Below the pieces are notes generated by a model that worked only from the letters and a program-made list of their open reading frames with translations, made no database searches and was not told the origin of the DNA. A stretch of 47,918 nucleotides of DNA, taken from Flavobacteriales bacterium. Lineage in GTDB: Bacteria; Bacteroidota; Bacteroidia; Flavobacteriales_D; Crocinitomicaceae. The DNA lies in contig JADFAL010000027.1 in the NCBI GenBank assembly GCA_015665275.1, positions 1 to 47,918 of the forward strand. The letters are read 5' to 3'. The translations under genes were made by a program, and so were the position numbers. Numbering within the stretch: position 1 is the first letter of the stretch; each line of letters starts with the position of its first letter. Shown one piece after another: positions 1 to 10,437 of the stretch.

Positions 1-1
1 G

Positions 2-85
2 AGTGCAGATACCATAGGGCAACTTTATAAAGCACGCTGGACAATTGAAATATTCTTCAGAGATATAAAACAACTATTAACCTGA
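2..85 (+). mobile_element. IS4-family transposase C-terminal fragment
   Basis: The frame from base 2 to the TGA at 83-85 encodes the end of a DDE transposase. It contains Y-x2-R-x3-E-x6-K (YKARWTIEIFFRDIK), the YREK signature around the catalytic glutamate of IS4-type transposases. The upstream part lies outside the window. The frame stops straight after IKQLLT, earlier than the usual IS4 ending, where roughly 30-80 further residues follow. The stop lies inside the left arm of an inverted repeat, which suggests that a second event cut the transposase. The family is assigned from the motif alone. Confidence 0.75.
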
Positions 86-276
86 GTTCGGGATATAGGT
101 TGCTGTTTATCAGTCTGTTATCTCTTAGTGTGTTTTTTAAAACCCAATTTTTGAACTATTTGGGTTAAATTGTTGCAAATCAAGGCTATCTGAATTGAAT
201 TCTAGTTATACAAAACTGGGATAAACACCTGATAATCAGAAAAATTTGTTGAGTTTTTAATCCCGAACTCAGGTTA
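78..276. repeat. 199-bp inverted-repeat element (17-bp arms), MITE-like or IS end
   Basis: The 17 bases at 78-94 (core CCTGAGTTCGGGAT) are repeated perfectly in inverted orientation at 260-276. The 165 bases between them show no open frame. TATTAA occurs next to both arms (75-80 and 275-280) and could be a target-site duplication, offset by one base on the right. This could be a small non-autonomous element inserted in the transposase gene, or a duplicated IS end. Confidence 0.6.
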
Positions 277-359
277 TTAATAACCTCATATTTTTTTATT
301 CTAAATGTAAGCGTGTTCTTAATGACAGGAATATCAAAATGATAGAACCGCTTATCCAA
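277..359. other. A/T-rich stretch between IR element and gltD remnant
   Basis: No gene is seen here. The region is A/T-rich and matches neither the transposase nor GltD in any frame I read. It continues into the unrelated last ~31 codons of the gltD ORF. Confidence 0.4.
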
Positions 360-1516
<1,157 letters not shown>

Positions 1517-1532
1517 ATGGGTTAAAAAAATA

Positions 1533-2030
1533 CTACACCATCTTTAACAGTTGACGATAAAACCAATGCTCGTCCGAACGGATAAACTTGTCCATCAAAT
1601 CATCTGCTTTTTGGGTGAAGCTGTCAATATTTTCAATGAGTTCTTTAAACTCTTTCGTTTCCTTATCTTTTCCTTCTACGTCCTTTACCTCTTGCAAAAC
1701 GCGGAGCATAGGTTCGATTTCTCGCTGGCGACGTTGTTTTACGACTTGTCTTGCTAAGGCCCAGATATCTTTATCCGTTTGAAAAAACTCTTTTCTTTCG
1801 CCCGGCACATGTGTTTTAGTGACAATGCCCCATTCGATGAGCGTACGCGTATTCATATTGGCGTTCCCTCGTGAAATTTGAAGTTGCTCCATCATGTCTT
1901 CTGTAGAAATAGGTTCATTAGAAACCAACAACAAGGCATGAATCTGCGCCATGGTGCGATTTACACCCCAATTAGAACCCAATGTTCCCCATGATTGAAT
2001 GAAATGTTGTTTTGCTTCTTCGATTTCCAT
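1533..2030 (-). CDS. GbsR/MarR-family transcriptional regulator
   Basis: This 165-residue winged-helix protein resembles the GbsR branch of the MarR superfamily. Residues 1-20 contain FIQSWGTLGSNWGVNRTMAQ, typical of this group. The DNA-binding part (about 25-90) includes EDMMEQLQISRGNANMNTRT as the likely recognition helix region, followed by a wing. The C-terminal half (about 95-165) is a charged, helical dimerisation region. It lies 54 bases upstream of gltD on the same strand. Palindromes before both genes suggest autoregulation plus control of gltD. The effector is unknown; control of glutamate synthesis is an inference from context. Confidence 0.85.
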   Translation of the reverse strand: MEIEEAKQHFIQSWGTLGSNWGVNRTMAQIHALLLVSNEPISTEDMMEQLQISRGNANMNTRTLIEWGIVTKTHVPGERKEFFQTDKDIWALARQVVKQRRQREIEPMLRVLQEVKDVEGKDKETKEFKELIENIDSFTQKADDLMDKFIRSDEHWFYRQLLKMV

Positions 2031-2045
2031 ATTTCAAACATATGA

Positions 2046-2069
2046 AACTTTCAGAAATAATTGAAAGTT
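2046..2069. promoter_or_regulatory. Palindromic operator upstream of the GbsR/MarR regulator
   Basis: AACTTTCA-N8-TGAAAGTT lies 15 bases upstream of the regulator ATG at 2030. Both 8-bp arms are identical to those at 1493-1516, and the spacers differ at one position (GAAATAAT versus GTAATAAT). It is consistent with autorepression. Confidence 0.75.
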
Positions 2070-2177
2070 GTTGGTTGTTTTTTTTACACTGAAAGAATCG
2101 CAGAGAAGTAGGAATACTAAAATGTTTTTTGATGGAACGTAGCTGAGGAAGTTGAGGCCCGTAATATCAATTACAAA

Positions 2178-2891
2178 TTAACTAGAAAGTTTACTGAGTA
2201 ATATCCCCGTCGCTACCGCAACATTTAAGGACTCGGCACCGCCCGATCCTGGAATATGAATGGGGTGGGAGATAGCAGCAATGAGTTCTGAAGAAATACC
2301 ACTCCCTTCATTTCCCATGAGTAAAATGCCTTCTTTAGGCGGTGTGATGGTATGCATATTTTCACCTTCAAGCAGTGCTCCATAAATCGGACGAGATTCT
2401 TTATCGAAATACTCTTCTAGATTTTCATATCTCACATTTACCCTAAATATAGATCCCATCGTAGACTGAATCACCTTTGGATTGAAGCAATCTACGGTGT
2501 TTTGAGAACAAATAATTTCTTTAATTCCGAACCAATCCGCCGTGCGAATGATGGTTCCCATGTTACCTGGGTCCTGGACGCCATCGAGCGCTAAAGTCCA
2601 ACCAACTTCTTCGGTTTTTAATTCCGGTTTCCGTATGACGGCAAGTAAGGTTCCAGGAGTTGATAACCCACTAATTGATTTCATTGTAGACACGTCCGTA
2701 TGGAATGCTAGACTCATAGAATCAAACGATTCATCTGTGGTGACCAGACATTCTACATGTGCAAAATCACCGTCTAAAATTTCTTGCACCATTTTTGTGC
2801 CTTCTACGATGAAAAGTGCCTCTGCATCCCTATTTTTTTTCAGGCGCAGGGAACGGATCCATTTTATCTTGTTTTTTGAAAGAGCATCCAT
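2178..2891 (-). CDS. TrmH/SpoU-family RNA 2'-O-methyltransferase
   Basis: This 237-residue SPOUT enzyme uses S-adenosylmethionine to methylate ribose 2'-hydroxyls of tRNA or rRNA. An N-terminal substrate-binding region (about 1-90, with FIVEGTKMVQE) precedes the knotted catalytic domain. The three SpoU motifs are present: NMGTIIRTADWFG (motif 1), LLMGNEGSGIS (motif 2) and PGSGGAESLNVAVATGILL (motif 3). The length is normal for the RlmB/TrmH-like group. The target nucleotide cannot be read from the sequence. It is divergent from tamL, with only 38 bases between the starts. Confidence 0.9.
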   Translation of the reverse strand: MDALSKNKIKWIRSLRLKKNRDAEALFIVEGTKMVQEILDGDFAHVECLVTTDESFDSMSLAFHTDVSTMKSISGLSTPGTLLAVIRKPELKTEEVGWTLALDGVQDPGNMGTIIRTADWFGIKEIICSQNTVDCFNPKVIQSTMGSIFRVNVRYENLEEYFDKESRPIYGALLEGENMHTITPPKEGILLMGNEGSGISSELIAAISHPIHIPGSGGAESLNVAVATGILLSKLSS

Positions 2892-2929
2892 GAATGCTTT
2901 TATTAAATTTGCTTGAAGTATAACATTAA

Positions 2930-5575
2930 GTGCAGCGCACCAAACTTACATATATTCTGCCGATCCTGATTCTATTCATTGTCGGCTGCAACCAGACCAA
3001 GTATGTTCCCGAGTCACAATATCTTGTCCACAAGAACAAGATTAAGATCAAGGGGGACAAACTCGATAAGGATGATATAGCCTCTATTGTCCGCCAACCA
3101 GCGAATTACAAGCGACTTTGGATCAAGTGGAAACTCTATGCATATAATACATTTGACTCTACAAAAATTGCGGACAAACGTGCGAGAAAGGACATAGAGA
3201 TCAAATTAGAAAATGAAGAGCGCCTGGAAAAACAGATTCGAATCAACAAGAAGAGAATCGCGAAGGCAAAAGAGAAGGGGAAAGATTTCTATACGCATAA
3301 AAGCCTTCGATTAAAAGATACGCTCAATCCTTCGAAATTTCTTCGAGAATGGTACAAGTATGAAATTGGCGAACCTCCGGTTATATACGACAGTTCAGCA
3401 TTCAACAAGACCTTGGAGCAGATGACGGCTTATCTGAAACAGAAAGGTTATTACTACGGCAAAGCGGAAGGGCTCGTAAAATATAAGGGCCATAAAAAAG
3501 CTGTTGTTAGTTATGTAGTTACTTCCGGCGAACGATATTTTATTCGAAAAACCAATGTTGATTGTGAGAACGAGGAGGTATTGGCAGCTTACAACGATTA
3601 CGTTCGAACCCGCCATGACCCTCCGCTGATTGATAAGCCATTCGATTCGGAACTTTTGGACAGTTATAGATCGCGCGTTGCCAAGTTCATGCGAGATTCT
3701 TCTTTCTATGGCTTTAGCGCGAATCATATCACGTATTTAGCAGATACATCCAGTAGCGATATGTCCGTAGATCTAACGATTGTTTTTGGAGACAGAACCG
3801 TTAGGGCAGAGGAGTCATCGGATTCATTGATTCAAATTCGACATAAAAAATATATCGTTGATGAAGTATTCTTCCATTTGGCAGACACCTTGCAATACGA
3901 AGGGAATTTTACCAAAATGATGAAAAGTAACGGCTTCTCCTTGTATGAGGGACCCTTCCTAAATACAGTAGATACTTTGGTCTATGCGAAAGAGAAAGGA
4001 GGAAAGCGATTAATGAACCGCGAAGCCGTCTTTTATTATAATGGAAAGCCCTTCGTGAAACCTCAGGTGCTGGAATCACAAAACTTTTTAGAGAAGGATT
4101 CGCGCTATTCGAATAAGAATGCAGAAGATTCTTACGCGGCTTTGCTTCGAATGGATCTTTTCAAAGCAATTAAAACCGAGATTGTAGAATTGGGATCGGA
4201 TCGATTGCAAATTCACTATTACATCGCACCGAAGAAACGTCAGAGTTACTCGTTTCAACCGAGAGCAACGAATACAAACGGATATCTGGGGGCTTCAATG
4301 TCTATTAGCTATACAAATCGAAATTTATTTAGGGGAGGCGAACGCTTGACTTTCTCCATTTCAGGAGGATTTGAGTCGCAACCGGCCATTTTCGATGAAA
4401 CGCAAAGCGAACAAGTCGTAACTACGGGGCGAAGCTTTAACACTTTCGAAATTGGACCAAGCTTGCGTTTGACACTTCCGGGATTATTTCCACTTCGAAG
4501 CAGTGATATCTCAAAGAAACGCCGTCCTCAGACGATCATGTCAGCGGGATATAGCTATCAGAACCGTGAAGACTTTGAGCGCAGATCGTTTCAGTTGGAT
4601 TACGAGTGGAAGTTTATTGTAACTAAGACGTCTCTCTTCGAAGTGGGGCTTCCAGGGGTATCCGTAGTTCGATTCGTTAACATTAACAAGTCGGAAGAAT
4701 TCCAACAACGTTTGGATGACCTTGGAGATTTATTCCTACTGAATGCCTTCAGCAATCAATTCATCTGGCAGGATTGGCGTTTCCGTTACGAGTACAACAT
4801 CAAAGAAAAGCCGAATAGAAAAGGAAATTCTCAATTGTATTTCTCGTCTGTATTCGAACCTGCCGGAAATGTGCTAAGTGTATTCCGTCCATTCCAAGAC
4901 ACCACAGATATGGGACAATTTGCTATTAACGGTGTCGGGTATTCGCAATTTGCCCGCTTGGATAATGAGCTAATTATTTCTAAACCCTTCCGAAACGAGC
5001 GAAGTATCAACTTCAAGTTTGAAGTAGGAGGAGGGATTCCGTATGGAAACACAACCACGTCACTTCCTTTCGATTACAGCTTCTTCGCAGGAGGAGCCAA
5101 TGATAATAGAGGTTGGAGAGCAAGAACACTAGGCCCGGGAGGATACAAGTACTACCTCGATACATTGCGAAGTTCTACGCAAATTGGAGATTTACGATTA
5201 GGGGCTTATGGTGAATTTAGATTTGCGATCAACTCGTTCTTCAAAGGAGCTGTTTTTGTGGATGCTGGAAATATCTGGACGACTTCTGAAGATCCGAACC
5301 GTTTGAATGGACAAATTTCAGGAGATTGGTGGCGTCAAATTGCTGTGGCGACTGGAGTAGGATTGAGAATGGACCTTGAATATTTCATTATCCGTGTGGA
5401 TGTCGGGTTGCCCATACGGAATCCGGCCTTGCCAAGCGGTGAGAATTGGATCTTCCAAAATGAAAAACCAGCATTCGAAGCAGAAGCACAAGCGGCTTTC
5501 GGAACCGATTGGAGCAAATTCACTCCAAACCTATACACCCCGAACATTCATTTGGGAATCGGTTATCCCTTCTAG
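2930..5575 (+). CDS. tamL: TamL-type BamA/TamA-family outer-membrane lipoprotein
   Basis: This 881-residue protein of the Omp85 superfamily is inferred to act with TamB in outer-membrane assembly. The start is GTG. A lipoprotein signal ends at LFIVGC, with Cys20 as the lipidation site; this lipidated TamA form is characteristic of Bacteroidota. The N-terminal half carries POTRA-like segments (about 30-430, including TAYLKQKGYYYG and VTSGERYFIRK). The C-terminal half (about 440-881) is a 16-strand-type barrel ending in aromatic Phe, with the Omp85 feature FFAGGANDNRGWR (VRGF/Y-equivalent loop). No tamB follows. TamL rather than BamA is favoured by the lipobox and overall length. Confidence 0.85.
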   Translation: MQRTKLTYILPILILFIVGCNQTKYVPESQYLVHKNKIKIKGDKLDKDDIASIVRQPANYKRLWIKWKLYAYNTFDSTKIADKRARKDIEIKLENEERLEKQIRINKKRIAKAKEKGKDFYTHKSLRLKDTLNPSKFLREWYKYEIGEPPVIYDSSAFNKTLEQMTAYLKQKGYYYGKAEGLVKYKGHKKAVVSYVVTSGERYFIRKTNVDCENEEVLAAYNDYVRTRHDPPLIDKPFDSELLDSYRSRVAKFMRDSSFYGFSANHITYLADTSSSDMSVDLTIVFGDRTVRAEESSDSLIQIRHKKYIVDEVFFHLADTLQYEGNFTKMMKSNGFSLYEGPFLNTVDTLVYAKEKGGKRLMNREAVFYYNGKPFVKPQVLESQNFLEKDSRYSNKNAEDSYAALLRMDLFKAIKTEIVELGSDRLQIHYYIAPKKRQSYSFQPRATNTNGYLGASMSISYTNRNLFRGGERLTFSISGGFESQPAIFDETQSEQVVTTGRSFNTFEIGPSLRLTLPGLFPLRSSDISKKRRPQTIMSAGYSYQNREDFERRSFQLDYEWKFIVTKTSLFEVGLPGVSVVRFVNINKSEEFQQRLDDLGDLFLLNAFSNQFIWQDWRFRYEYNIKEKPNRKGNSQLYFSSVFEPAGNVLSVFRPFQDTTDMGQFAINGVGYSQFARLDNELIISKPFRNERSINFKFEVGGGIPYGNTTTSLPFDYSFFAGGANDNRGWRARTLGPGGYKYYLDTLRSSTQIGDLRLGAYGEFRFAINSFFKGAVFVDAGNIWTTSEDPNRLNGQISGDWWRQIAVATGVGLRMDLEYFIIRVDVGLPIRNPALPSGENWIFQNEKPAFEAEAQAAFGTDWSKFTPNLYTPNIHLGIGYPF

Positions 5576-5591
5576 TAAAGCGTCTGTTTGC

Positions 5592-6167
5592 TTACAGAAA
5601 GCTATTTTTCAAATACGTACTGATTTCGGTCCAAGGAACTTGAACAGGATTATTGCAGGCTCCACCGTTCGGATGAATTTCTATTCTGTCTTTGTACAAA
5701 CGCATCGTCATTGCTCCCCAGCCAGTACTTTCACCTTCAGTAACAATTTCCGCTTTGCAGGTATCGTCTCCAGCATCGGTAATTAATTTGTTGATTCGAT
5801 TCAAAGCTTTGTCCTTTTCTTTAGAATCAAATAGATCGCTATACGGGACTAACTGCCCCGTTTCCAAGCTGAAAAAGAGATAGCGATGATCTGTTTCTTC
5901 AAAATCGATACAATTGCAAACCAAATGCAGTTCAACATGATTTCCTTTTTGAACCAGCCCGTAATCTCCTACACAAAAATCGCTGATTTCAGCATCCATA
6001 AGGTTTCGCTTAATAATGGCGTTCATGGTATCAGCAACTGCTGGGTTCTTCGAATAATGAGCCACAGGATATCTCATTCCGTTGTCAAATGCTTTGTCGG
6101 AAAACTTAATTTGAGAGATTGCCGTTCCAGCGAACAGCAGCAAAATAATAGTAGTCAAAACTTTCAT
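5592..6167 (-). CDS. Exported hypothetical protein, possible RsiV/DUF3298-like C-terminus
   Basis: This 191-residue protein has a Sec signal peptide (MKVLTTIILLLFAGTAISQ) and is probably periplasmic. The mature part has a repeated pattern of short strands, and YSDLFDSKEKDKALNRI recalls the 'l-dLf' segment of DUF3298/RsiV-like proteins. Four Cys in the mature part (in DFCVGDYG, HLVCNC and GGACNN, plus DDTCKAE) could form disulfides. It is convergent with tamL (16-base gap), and the helicase is upstream on the same strand. The family match is weak and no function is claimed. Confidence 0.65.
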   Translation of the reverse strand: MKVLTTIILLLFAGTAISQIKFSDKAFDNGMRYPVAHYSKNPAVADTMNAIIKRNLMDAEISDFCVGDYGLVQKGNHVELHLVCNCIDFEETDHRYLFFSLETGQLVPYSDLFDSKEKDKALNRINKLITDAGDDTCKAEIVTEGESTGWGAMTMRLYKDRIEIHPNGGACNNPVQVPWTEISTYLKNSFL

Positions 6168-6220
6168 AACACCTCGTTATTTGAGTTAAGATACGCCAAA
6201 TCAATGAGAAAGGTTTCAGA

Positions 6221-8503
6221 TTACCCGTCTACTGTAAGGTTGGCAAATCGAAGAAGTACCGTTTTTGATCCATGTTTTGGGAAGAAGATGGTAGCCTTTT
6301 TGTCAGGTCCGTTACCTTCTAGCTTGATTACTTTTCCCTTACCAAATCGGTCATGACTAACATTGTAGCCCACCTTCAATTCCAAACTCCCACCCGTTTT
6401 TGGTGCGCTCGGTTTCGCATTCTCTACCCGCTTGAGTGAGGGCGACTTTGTAAAGCTTTTATTTAGCCCTCCCATACCAGATGGGTTTGCAAAAGAATTG
6501 CTCATACCTCCGCTTAGCGATTTGCCTCGTCCACGTTCTGGGGTCTCGAAATGTAGAAATTCTGGTGAGATTTCATCAATGAAGCGACTCGGTTCGGAGG
6601 TGATCAGATTCCCCCACTGAAAGCGAGAAGTAGCATAGGATAAAGTACACGTTTCTTTTGCCCGTGTTACTGCCACATAGAACAAACGACGTTCTTCTTC
6701 CAATTCTGTTCGGGAGTGCAGCGCCATTTGAGAAGGGAAGAGGTTTTCCTCCAATCCAACAAGATAAACATGCGGGAATTCCAATCCTTTGCTCGAGTGA
6801 ATGGTCATCAAAGTGATGTGATTTCTATCGTCCCCTTTGTCTTCATCGGCATCGGTGAGCAAGGCAACATCTAGCATGAATTCCGAAAGTGATTTCGACT
6901 CACCTTCTTGTCGAGATGCCGTAAATTCTTTAATACCGGCGAGTAATTCCTCTACGTTTTGATAGCGCTCAACTTCTTCCGGCCCCTTGTCCTTATCGGT
7001 ACGCATTTCTTTCAGAATTCCTGATGTCTTTGCAATTTCTTGAGCCAAAGAATAACCATCCATTTTATCCAATTGTGCTGCAAAACTTTTAATCATGATC
7101 ACAAAATCGATCATTTTATTTCGAGCGCCCGTTGTTAATTGAACAGGATATTTGGCAAAGTCGCTAATAACGTCCCACGGAGAAACATTGTAGTTGTTCG
7201 CAGCAACAATCACGTTTTGGAAGCTGGTTTGACCAATTCCTCTTTTCGGGTAGTTGATCACACGCTTCAAGGCTTCCGAATCATTTGGATTGGCCGTGAG
7301 TCGGAAATATCCCAACAAATCTTTGATTTCCTTGCGCTGGTAGAAGGACAAACCTCCGTAGATTTTGTATGGAATGTTCAGTTTTCGTAACGATTCCTCA
7401 AAAGAACGCGATTGTCGATTGGTTCGATACAAGATGGCAAAGTCGTTGTACGTCAATCCCGGCTCGCTGCTCTTGTCGAAAATTTTATTCGTTATGAGTT
7501 TGCCTTCTTCATTATCCGTTAATGTTCGAACTACGTTGATTTTTGAACCTTCTCCGTTTTCCGTCCAAACGTTCTTCTTGATTTGATCTTTGTTTCGTGC
7601 GATAACACTGTTCGCAGCTTCAACGATATTCTTCGTGCTTCGGTAGTTCTGCTCTAATTTGAAGAGTTTGAAATCCGGGTAATCTTTCTTGAAATTGAGT
7701 ATGTTTTGAATATTCGCCCCTCGAAAGGAGTAGATACTTTGTGCATCATCACCTACCACGCAAATGTTTTCGAATACTGCAGCTAACTTTTTCACGATGA
7801 GGTATTGAGCATAGTTGGTATCCTGATACTCATCCACCAGAATATATTTGAACTTATGCTGATAATGTGTCAATACATCTGGGAAATCGCGCAACAAAAC
7901 GTTTGTGTTGTAAAGTAGGTCGTCAAAATCCATTGCTCCTGCGTTAAAACAACGTTGAACGTATGTTTTGTAGATACGTCCTAATTCCGGGCGTTTCGCT
8001 AGGTTGTCTTCTGCTTGTATATCCGCATTCTGCATATAGGCATCGGCAGAAATCAAATTGTTCTTGGCAGATGAAATACGTCCGAGAACATTTCCAGGTT
8101 TGTACGCCTTATCATCTAGGTTGAATTGCTTGATGATTTCTCTGAGCAAACTTTTGGAATCCTGTGTGTCATAGATGGTAAAGTTGCTCGGATACCCTAA
8201 TCGGTCTGCATTGTAGCGCAAAATTCTAGAGAAAACTGAGTGAAAAGTTCCCATGGTAATGTTCCGGGCTTCTCCTGCACCTACAATAGTCCCGATCCGT
8301 TCTGTCATTTCTCTTGCGGCCTTGTTGGTAAACGTAAGGGCCATAATGTTGAACGGATCAACTCCATTTTCCATCATATATGCAATCCGAAAGGTCAAAA
8401 CACGTGTTTTTCCAGATCCCGCCCCGGCAATTACCATGGTAGGCCCTTCAATGTTTTGCACGGCTTTTAATTGACTTTCGTTTAGTTCTTCGAGGTAACT
8501 CAT
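6221..8503 (-). CDS. pcrA: ATP-dependent 3'-5' DNA helicase, PcrA/UvrD type
   Basis: This superfamily 1A helicase acts in DNA repair and removal of replication blocks. The start at 8503 (MSYLEELNESQ, 760 residues) is chosen because the Q motif normally lies this close to the N-terminus; an upstream in-frame ATG at 8557 would add 18 unrelated residues. Visible motifs are Walker A AGAGSGKTR, motif II LVDEYQDTN, motif III GDDAQSIYSFRG, motif IV LEQNYRS, motif V MTIHSSKGLEF and motif VI RRLFYVAVTRAKE. The C-terminal end (VGYNVSHDRFGKGKVI...) is the tudor-like domain typical of PcrA. It appears intact. Confidence 0.93.
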   Translation of the reverse strand: MSYLEELNESQLKAVQNIEGPTMVIAGAGSGKTRVLTFRIAYMMENGVDPFNIMALTFTNKAAREMTERIGTIVGAGEARNITMGTFHSVFSRILRYNADRLGYPSNFTIYDTQDSKSLLREIIKQFNLDDKAYKPGNVLGRISSAKNNLISADAYMQNADIQAEDNLAKRPELGRIYKTYVQRCFNAGAMDFDDLLYNTNVLLRDFPDVLTHYQHKFKYILVDEYQDTNYAQYLIVKKLAAVFENICVVGDDAQSIYSFRGANIQNILNFKKDYPDFKLFKLEQNYRSTKNIVEAANSVIARNKDQIKKNVWTENGEGSKINVVRTLTDNEEGKLITNKIFDKSSEPGLTYNDFAILYRTNRQSRSFEESLRKLNIPYKIYGGLSFYQRKEIKDLLGYFRLTANPNDSEALKRVINYPKRGIGQTSFQNVIVAANNYNVSPWDVISDFAKYPVQLTTGARNKMIDFVIMIKSFAAQLDKMDGYSLAQEIAKTSGILKEMRTDKDKGPEEVERYQNVEELLAGIKEFTASRQEGESKSLSEFMLDVALLTDADEDKGDDRNHITLMTIHSSKGLEFPHVYLVGLEENLFPSQMALHSRTELEEERRLFYVAVTRAKETCTLSYATSRFQWGNLITSEPSRFIDEISPEFLHFETPERGRGKSLSGGMSNSFANPSGMGGLNKSFTKSPSLKRVENAKPSAPKTGGSLELKVGYNVSHDRFGKGKVIKLEGNGPDKKATIFFPKHGSKTVLLRFANLTVDG

Positions 8504-8693
8504 GCAGTTTGTTGTTGAAAATCGGGATTTGACGGTTGATGAAACCCCTCCATACAAATGTAGGAAATGTAGCGGTAGGTAAATACAAATCTACAGATAA
8601 CTCATCCACAACCACTGTTGAAAAGGTGAGTAGCAGTTTGGCTTGTGAAAAGGGAAAGGACTCCATATACTGAATGGAAAACCACATTTACTT

Positions 8694-10385
8694 ATGAAAA
8701 ATTTTTCACTCTTATTTGCCTTATTCCTTGCTTTACCGGGATTAGCTCAATCGAGTTTCTATTCCGTGTACAAGGACAACTCAACTATCGACCAGACACA
8801 TCTGCATGTCCTGCCCTGGGACGAAACTAAGTTGATTCAAACCTATGAAATCCTTGATACAATATCGTGGACCCCCTATTACTTTATGGAGTTTGGTTTG
8901 AACGGCTTGCCATTCGGATTACCAGGTTGTGGTGTAATCACTGCGAAGCCGGAGTTTTTGGAAGAAGGAATTCTCGCAGCTGGAACTTCTTTTAGCGAGG
9001 GGGTTGAATTGCATTATTACAATGGTACTATCGATACGACCTTCAATATCAATTCAAATGGCGATTCTGATCCTTATATCATGAGGATTGACGAGAATAA
9101 GGTGTATCTCTCGGCGATTACAGGGAATGGTGTAAGGAATGCATTTGTATTCGACGAGTCATCATTGACATTAACGCAAAGAAGTTTTGAGACACAAAGC
9201 AACGACATGCGGGTTCTCATTGAGGTCAATGACGAAGTGTATGTTTCTAATGAAATCTATGACTACCAAGCTAATATTGTCACATTTGAATTGTTGAAAT
9301 ATGACACGCTTGGAGTGAAGACAGTGATCAAAAATGCATCTGCACCAATTGGAGTAGGCGAGAAATGGATGTGGTACAACCCAATTTATAAGTGGGGGGA
9401 ACTCTTTATTGTTGAGAGTTATTTGCTAACTAATTCAGGACCGCATCAGATTCGCATCTTACCGATTATTTCCAGTAATGAATACAATTCTTTAGACTAC
9501 TACTTGCCTAATTCTGGAGGTGCGGCATTCGCCCAGATGTTTGACGATGATCAAAAATTATACGCTTATTTGAACGGAACCGATAGTCTGTTTAGTATTG
9601 AAGAGCATATATCAGGATCTCCGACGCAATCGTTTCAGTTACAGCATCAATTTTCTGAAGGCGTTCTGGCTGAACATCATGTAAGTGAAAATAACCAACT
9701 TTATTTTAGAGTGATAGAGAATCCATCTTCGTTGAATAAAATTGTACGATTAAACGGTAATTTAGAAAATCTACTTCTGGCCGATGATCACATCCATTTT
9801 ATTCTTGAATCAGATGAGGTGATTTACGTTAATCGATATGACAAAAGTTGGATAGGTACCGATGAGCCGAGCGCGGTTTATTTGATTAATTCGGCTTATG
9901 ATGTGGTGGATAAAGTCGAGATTGAATTAGGACTACACGGTCCATTTATTGAGGCAGCGGTAATGTTTGAGAATAAGTACACATTCTTCTTCATTGAATA
10001 TAACGGTTCGGTAGATATCATTCAGCTAGACTCATCGCCGCTATTGTCCCTGCAGGAAATTGATGATGTCAACGTTTATCCGAATCCCATAAATAATGGG
10101 CAAGTACTTCTAGTAAATTCTCGAGCTGACACCTATTATGAAATTTGGAGTTTGGACGGAAGGGCTATCTCAAAAGGTGACTTTATAGCTGGAAAAAATT
10201 ATGTAGAAACAACTTCGCTTCCAGGGGGAACCTATCTTTTGAGAACGGAAACATTGAACACAAAATTCATTGTTTCTCCCTGGTTAAGTTTCTTTGGGAA
10301 TTACTCACAGGGAAGAGGTTCCCTAGTGAATCATGTTCACTTCACTAGTCAGAATATACTACTGAATACAGGATTAACTCGGTAG
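8694..10385 (+). CDS. T9SS type A sorting-domain protein with aberrant C-terminal tail
   Basis: This 563-residue secreted protein has a signal peptide (MKNFSLLFALFLALPGLAQ). The body is a beta-rich, probably propeller-like region resembling the following locus: the DETKLIQTYEI segment here matches DESRMLVVAGFES there. The Por sorting domain starts near VNVYPNPINNG and normally ends close to the stop, here at GGTYLLRTETLNTKFIVSP. About 37 unrelated residues follow, encoded by DNA with a hairpin (10323-10348). This suggests loss of the original stop. Such an extension could impair T9SS export, which depends on a C-terminal signal. Function is unknown. Confidence 0.85.
   Translation: MKNFSLLFALFLALPGLAQSSFYSVYKDNSTIDQTHLHVLPWDETKLIQTYEILDTISWTPYYFMEFGLNGLPFGLPGCGVITAKPEFLEEGILAAGTSFSEGVELHYYNGTIDTTFNINSNGDSDPYIMRIDENKVYLSAITGNGVRNAFVFDESSLTLTQRSFETQSNDMRVLIEVNDEVYVSNEIYDYQANIVTFELLKYDTLGVKTVIKNASAPIGVGEKWMWYNPIYKWGELFIVESYLLTNSGPHQIRILPIISSNEYNSLDYYLPNSGGAAFAQMFDDDQKLYAYLNGTDSLFSIEEHISGSPTQSFQLQHQFSEGVLAEHHVSENNQLYFRVIENPSSLNKIVRLNGNLENLLLADDHIHFILESDEVIYVNRYDKSWIGTDEPSAVYLINSAYDVVDKVEIELGLHGPFIEAAVMFENKYTFFFIEYNGSVDIIQLDSSPLLSLQEIDDVNVYPNPINNGQVLLVNSRADTYYEIWSLDGRAISKGDFIAGKNYVETTSLPGGTYLLRTETLNTKFIVSPWLSFFGNYSQGRGSLVNHVHFTSQNILLNTGLTR
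10323..10348 (+). other. Hairpin inside the C-terminal extension of the T9SS protein
   Basis: CTAGTGAA and TTCACTAG form a perfect 8-bp stem around a 10-base loop, 38 bases before the stop at 10385. No U-tract follows. It may be part of a former 3' untranslated region now read as coding sequence. Confidence 0.5.
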
Positions 10386-10437
10386 CTTGTAATTGGAGGG
10401 GATAAATGTTTAATTGCTCCTACAAATACTAACTATT

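Noticed and set aside
2930-5575. BamA instead of TamL
   Set aside because: A lipobox at Cys20 and the long charged region after it fit the lipidated TamL form better than BamA.
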